Positions 58,866-64,000 of a stretch of DNA of 64,000 nt are shown one piece after another. The stretch is from Sipunculus nudus (taxonomy: Eukaryota; Annelida; Sipuncula; Golfingiida; Sipunculidae), in contig CM049316.1 in the NCBI GenBank assembly GCA_026874595.1, positions 19,493,839 to 19,557,838 of the forward strand. The letters are read 5' to 3'. The notes under the pieces were generated by a model. The model had not been told where the DNA came from. It did no database searches and saw only the letters and a list, made by a program, of their open reading frames with translations. A program made the translations under genes and the position numbers. The stretch's first letter is position 1, and each line of letters starts with the position of its first letter.

Positions 58866-60723
58866 TATTAGCTCAGCTGACTATAAGTCATCTGAGCTAT
58901 AGTCATGGTCCTTTGTCCATCGTTTGTCCATCCATCCATTAACAGGGCACATTTTGAAACTTGAAGCTACAAATCCAAAATTTTGCATACAGTTAGATGT
59001 CCCCAAAATCTCCTACCATGCCAAAAATTGGGTCATTAGGACTTTGTTCCTTTGAGATATTAAGGAAATACCTATGTTTTCCATTAAAAACCTATTGATA
59101 CACTTCAAGACTGCCTAATATCAAAACCACTGATCTGTTTTACATCATATTTAATATGCATATTTTTAATTCCATACATTTCCTGTGTTCAAACCAAAAA
59201 TTGGTTCAGTATTACTTAATTTATTGAAGTTATACGCCCAAAAATAATGCACTTTTTAAAAAATCAGGAAATATATTTACTCACTTAACATAAGAATTGC
59301 TGAAGCTAGATACTTTTTTTCAGGGATATAACTTTATTTAATCAAGGTCCAATTGTTTACCAAAAAGAAGATCTAAATTTTGCAATTTTTTAAAGTTATT
59401 AGCATAAATAAAAAATCAATACCTTAAATTTTGGCCACGGCACAATTTTCCCATGTAAGCTCTGTTGATTTAATTTTCACAGCATATATACATAATTTAA
59501 TTTATTAAAATCTGAAATTTCAAAGTAATAAATGGAAAAGAGTAGCTTTTATACACCATGTCAAGTGTTGTTAACATCAAGCCCACCTAGTACAGCCTTC
59601 ACCTGTGTTATGTAATCCACTCAAGGCAGCTTGCCTTGGCTCAGCTTGGCCAGTTTCCCCTCTATGCAGGCTTCTCTGCCCTGAACCTCCCCCCCTCCCC
59701 CCCCCCCCCCACCAGATGGTGCATTAGCTAGATGAATGTTATAATTTTTTGTATTGTTTTCATTCGTATTCTAGGCTATGCTACATTTTAGATTTTGTAT
59801 TGTACCACCCTGGTTACAATGATTAAAGTGTACATTTAATTGTGTCTACAAAGTGGTGTATTGCTATAAAAGTGTGGATGTTCATCAGATAAGAAATTCC
59901 TTACTTTAGAAGAGAAAAACTTCACCAGGTGTGAAATTGGATATTAATTCCAGTAATAATTAAATTATAGCTAAGACAGTAATTAGCATGATATTGTTTG
60001 TCCCTCATTCAACCAACAGTGTGTATACTTCATTTAAAAAGATGTTTTTATTTAATCAACTTTACTGAACCTTTTATTTCAATGAATAAAATTAAACTTG
60101 TACTGAAAACTCCTATGTACAAAACTTGTAAATTGTGATTCAAGGAATAATCTTGAAGGTGCCATGTTATTGCATATTTTCTTTAAATTCAGTTTGAACA
60201 TTTGTGATTTAAAATTAATAAAATATATGTGTGCATAATATGACCTGATGTGAGCTTAACTCTGAATAAATAATAATGCAACTTACAATTCTGATATTTT
60301 AACATATTTTTAGATCCTTTTTATTACAAATTTAGAAACTTGTCAATTAAAAAAATTAATCTGATGAAAACTATGACTGGAAATAGTGAATATGCTGAAA
60401 AAAATAGGGTTTATTATAAACTAAATTCTCGTGAAAGTGAAATAATGTTATCAGTCCGTTTTACCCAGTCGCCTGTCCATCTGTAAATTTACTTGTGCAT
60501 CAAAGTATCCCAAAACTTTTACTGTTTTTCTTCATGACAGTCTTGCCAGAGTATTAGTTTTGCATCATATATTTAGAACTTTACTATGACCAAGTAGGAG
60601 GGCCATTTTCTCTTAGCTATTCTAATGCTTATATATATGAAAAACATTACAATAGAAATCATCATGTTTTGCATTTGCTAAAATTTCAAACTTCAGCTGA
60701 GCGCCGTGGCTCATAGGTCCCTT
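58866..60723. mobile_element. Complete non-coding repeat element, head to tail
   Basis: The head TTAGCTCAGCTGACTATAAG continues to TCATCTGAGCTATAG and can fold into a stem (AGCTCAG-TGAC with GTCA-CTGAGCT). Then follow GTCCATCC runs, an A unit (58980-59575) and a B block (59576-60455) matching 14395-15905, and a tail CAGCTGAGCGCCGTGGCTCA then TAGGTCCCTTG at 60694-60723. No protein is encoded. It lies 3' of the SAMD3-like gene, inside the proposed transposon. Confidence 0.7.
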
Positions 60724-61944
60724 GATTCATTTTCTCCCTGGAAGTACTACTTTTTTATATACAGTCGACAGGTCAAATAAAAAGAGACTTGAAATAAATT
60801 CAGTGTTCTTTGCTGATGTTTTTTCATTTGCACCTTGAAAGCATGTGGATGCTGTTTACATCAGTTTATACATCAGTTAAAATACATCCCTTGTTGTATG
60901 CTGACTAGTGTTTTATCTTTTGCATCCTGAAAGTACTGTGTTAAAGTGGATATATGGCCAACAGTTCAGATGCATTCAGATGTAAAAAGTACTTTAAGGT
61001 TACACAGAAGTGGTTGATATGGAATAACTTTGTCCTGATGTGTAGTGTTATAGAAACTGAGGGCACAGTTTGGATTAATTATAGTATAAAAACAAGTCGA
61101 TATTTTAATCTTTATACTGTTATAGTGATTTAACTAACCACAATTAAGGCATGTCTTTAAAAAGATTCATGGAGTCTTTAAGATGAATGTATGGTGTATA
61201 TCAGGCATTACATTCTGGTTTGATAAGTTTGTTTGTAGTGATGAAGCAAGTTTTTTAATGCAAACGGTTTGTTATTTCATGCTAATTTCAACTTCATAAA
61301 ATCAAAGTAGTTCAGTTTCAAGATTTCTTTCATAGGACGGTCTTTACAATAGATAAATTGATACACTTTATCTTAAAGTTATCTGTATATCTTTTGTCAT
61401 ATGTTTATATTAATAGAGTTAGTCAAAGGTAGATAAACGTTTTACCATTTTTGTAACTGTTATGGACATTCAGTAAAAAGGGATGATTTTCCTTTGTTAT
61501 GTGACTATTTATTAAGATTTTCATCATTGCAAGAAGCAACTAAAACATATGTTTAATTTACATCCATATCACACTTTACAAAAACATTATTTCCATGTAA
61601 TACTCTGAGGTAAAATGTTTAATTCTTATGATGCATCAGTAATCACTATATTTGCCTTATTGTGGGCTCAATAACTTACCAATATTATAGATTAGTTTTA
61701 AGAAAATCAGAAATGTTATTCTGAAGGAAATTCTGTTAGTTTGTTCATTGAGTATGTATCCATGCATGTACTTCTGATAGGCATATACAAGCCACACAAT
61801 GAATATAATGGCTTCTGCTTTTGTTCATATGATGATTTACATAATAACGTATCATGGTACATGTATATTTATAGATGCTGCAAACACATTATCACGCAGC
61901 GTTAACTTGCATAAATAAACAATAATTTTATCATGAGTTTTAGC
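60724..61944. other. No gene seen, AT-rich
   Basis: Unique-looking AT-rich sequence with stops in every frame, between the nested repeat element and the right motif cluster. Confidence 0.5.
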
Positions 61945-62410
61945 TTTTAAAACGTGTTCTCGAGAGTGAGACAACTGCATGTTTCAAGCCACAGGTGTTT
62001 TAAAACCGAGACGTCTGAAACACGTCTTAAGACACGTCACCTTTTAAAACGTCTTTTTGGTGTTTCGAAAAACGAGACAATGACATGTTTCAAGTCCCTG
62101 GTGTTTTAAAACCGAGATGTCTGAAACGCGTTTCAAGACACGTTTAAAGATGACATGTTTGACTTTTAAAACATGTTACAAGAAACATGTCTCAATCTTT
62201 TGGTGTCTGAACATGTTTCTCTTTGAGACATGTTTTGGTGAAACATGTTTTATATGGAAGTCATCTTTTTAAAACATGTTTTAAATCCGAACCATGTTTT
62301 ACACATATTTGAAACGGCTAAATCAGTGTGAAACGGCAAATCACGAAAGACATGTTTCGAAAAATGGGACAAGCTGGTGTTTCTCATTAAAACGCGAAAC
62401 ATGTCCTCAG
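61945..62410. repeat. Right subterminal motif cluster
   Basis: At least a dozen GACATGTTTC / GAAACATGTC / ACACGTC-type motifs in both orientations are packed into 465 bp. They include a duplicated GGTGTTTTAAAACCGAGA segment (about 61997 and 62099) and GACATGTTTCGAAA at about 62350, which is also present in the left cluster. The cluster ends in CTTTTACAGTG at 62421. Confidence 0.8.
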
Positions 62411-62564
62411 CTTTTACAGTGAACGTCTCTTATTTTAAGTAGAACAACGATTCGAGAAATATCTTCTCAATTGGACATCATTTCAAAAACCCAATGCCAG
62501 AGAGCAAGACTATCTTGTAATCATCCTTTTATTTTAAGCTAAAAGTCCGACATGAGCCGACATC

Positions 62565-63430
62565 AGTGGCGTACCTGGGGGGGGGGGGGGGGGGCAGGGG
62601 CGGTCCGCCCCGGGCGGCACATTTTGGGGGGGGGGGGGGCGGCATTGTGGGAATTAGTATAACGAATGGCACAAGGAGTTCCACAAAAAGTACTAATTCG
62701 ATCTTTTTGTCCCATATTCAAGTATTACAGGGATTATAAACTGGACAGTGTAACCTACCAATTTAAATGATTAGCGACCAATTTGCACATTGGGGGGGGG
62801 GGGGGGGGGGGTAGGCATTTCTGGGATTAAGTTTAATGAGTTGCATAACAAGTTCCACAAAAAGTACTAATTTGACCTTTTTGTCTAATGTTCAAGTATT
62901 CCAGGGATTATAAACTGGTCAGTGGAACCTACCAAATGATTAGCGAACGATTTGCACATTTTTAGGGGCGGCAATTCTGGGATTTTGTTTAATCAGTGGC
63001 ATAAGGAGTTCCACAAAAAAAGACAAATTTGGCCTTTTTGTCCCATGTTCAAGTATACCAGGGATTATAAACTTGACATTTGAACCTACCAAATAATTAG
63101 CGAACGATTTGCACATTTTTGGTGGCCGCATTTCTGGGATTTAGTATTATCAGTGACAAGGAGTTTCACAAAAATTACAAATTTGGCCTTTTTGTCTCAT
63201 GTTCAACATTCCAGGGATTAGAAACTGGACAGTGGAACCTACAGAATGATTAGCGAACGAATTGTATATTTGTGGGGGCGGCATTTCTGGGATTTAGTAT
63301 AATCAGTGGCAGAAGGGGTTCCCCAAAAAGTTCAAATTTGGCCTTTTTGTCCCTTTTCAAGAATTTCAGAGATTAAAAATTTGGCGGTTTAACCAACAGA
63401 ATTATTTGCGGACGATCTCTATAGAGGCAG
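62565..63430. repeat. Tandem repeat, 155-174 bp unit, five copies
   Basis: TTCCACAAAAAG-type landmarks at 62679, 62853, 63009, 63164 and 63319 are each followed by TTTTTGTCCCATGTTCAAG, CCAGGGATTATAAACT and ATGATTAGCGAACG. The first two copies carry long G runs, preceded by GTGGCGTACCTGGGG. Confidence 0.9.
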
Positions 63431-64000
63431 GAAATACATATCTGTAGTTATTCTTTGTTATATCTGTGGTCTTGCAATGTCAGAACGCCATCGATAAACT
63501 GACCAATCACGCAAAAAGCCTGCATTTCAGGGCGGTCGTCGTTTACAGAAACCCTAGCAGCCTCTGATAATCACCAGGAAAAACCCTGCCAGAAGACCAA
63601 TGGCACCAGGTAGTGGGGGTGGGGTGTCTGTCGTACATATTGTGCGAAAAATATTTTGACGAATTGTGTTGCTCTTTCCTTGGAAAGTATTAAGAATTTC
63701 CATTCTTGAACCCTTGAATTCCCGAAATTCCAGGATATTTAAACAGCCTGAAGCAACCTGAAATGCCCTTTTTCCATGATTCTTCATACTCTAACATCAG
63801 TCTCGTTAAAATACAGACGTTTAATATAATGAGTACGACCTAAATGCCTGTGTTTTTGATTAACCAATATGACCTGCATGATCTTTTATGTAACGTGAAT
63901 AAAACCAATAAACACCCAGACCTATATAAAGAATTATTTTAACTTTAAAATATAATTCTATTATAACTGTCCGGCGGGATGAATCCCCCTGGCTGCTTAG
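63431..64000. other. Right edge, nothing recognised
   Basis: No exon, RNA gene or repeat family could be supported here. Confidence 0.4.

Larger units (their letters stand above)
46448..62421 (+). mobile_element. Proposed large CMC/EnSpm-like transposon with two genes
   Basis: What I see: GTTCACTGTA at 46445-46454 and its exact reverse complement TACAGTGAAC at 62415-62424. Dense clusters of GACATGTTTC, GAAACATGT and CACGTCT/AACGTGTTT motifs lie just inside both ends (about 46515-46690 and 61945-62410). Between them are a SAM-domain gene and a Tnp2-like transposase ORF on the same strand. What is known: CACTA/EnSpm elements have CACTR ends and arrays of short subterminal repeats bound by their transposase. 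What I infer: the whole 16-kb interval is one element, with later repeats nested in it. Against this, the 3-bp flanks (GTT and AAC) do not form a target duplication. A second possible left end (TACTCTAAAAAG, about 46500) also exists. Confidence 0.5.

Overview
The window is AT-rich eukaryotic nuclear DNA from an invertebrate animal. Genes are split by long introns (up to about 13.6 kb), and the rest is crowded with TA, CA and CT microsatellites, homopolymer G/C runs and many dispersed repeat families. Repeats of the AGCTCAGCTGAC...GTCCGTCCGTCC type and the TATGCCCCCGCC...GGGGCAT type suggest a marine mollusc, most likely a bivalve. That assignment is inference from repeat style, not from a marker gene.

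Layout, left to right. (1) 326-1445: a satellite block with a 147-148 bp unit. (2) 2022-4472 (+): the last three exons of an avidin/streptavidin-family protein with a hydrophobic, GPI-anchor-like C-terminus; its 5' exons are not visible. (3) 4473-7900: non-coding DNA with microsatellites and a hAT-like G-rich miniature element. (4) 7904-26565 (+): a complete five-exon gene for the mitochondrial glycine cleavage system H protein (GCSH), whose introns hold many repeats, a tandem copy of its own exon-2 splice donor and an exon-like 63-bp duplication. (5) 27043-46374: about 19 kb with no confident gene. It holds long repeat elements with recurring head and tail motifs, two pogo/Tigger-type miniature elements, a tRNA-derived SINE, a possible LTR, a recent 470-bp duplication and a few short signal-peptide-like ORFs. 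(6) 46375-46435 (+): a candidate signal-peptide first exon. (7) 46448-62421: an approximately 16-kb unit that I interpret as one large CMC/EnSpm (CACTA-like) DNA transposon. Both ends carry dense ACATGTTTC / GAAACATGT-type subterminal motifs and a matching inverted GTTCACTGTA. Inside lie a five-exon SAM-domain gene resembling SAMD3 (46821-58465, 481 aa) and, within its second intron on the same strand, an intact 798-codon C2H2 plus Tnp2-like transposase ORF (49281-51677). (8) 62565-63430: a five-copy tandem repeat of about 155-174 bp, then featureless DNA.

GCSH is an ordinary housekeeping gene: it is the lipoyl-carrying shuttle of the mitochondrial glycine cleavage complex. The avidin-like gene would make a cell-surface biotin-binding protein. 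The most interesting part is the right-hand third, where a SAMD3-like gene and a transposase-like ORF appear to be two genes of one mobile element. The two reading frames and the splice phases are read directly from the sequence. Their membership of one transposon is inference from the flanking repeats.
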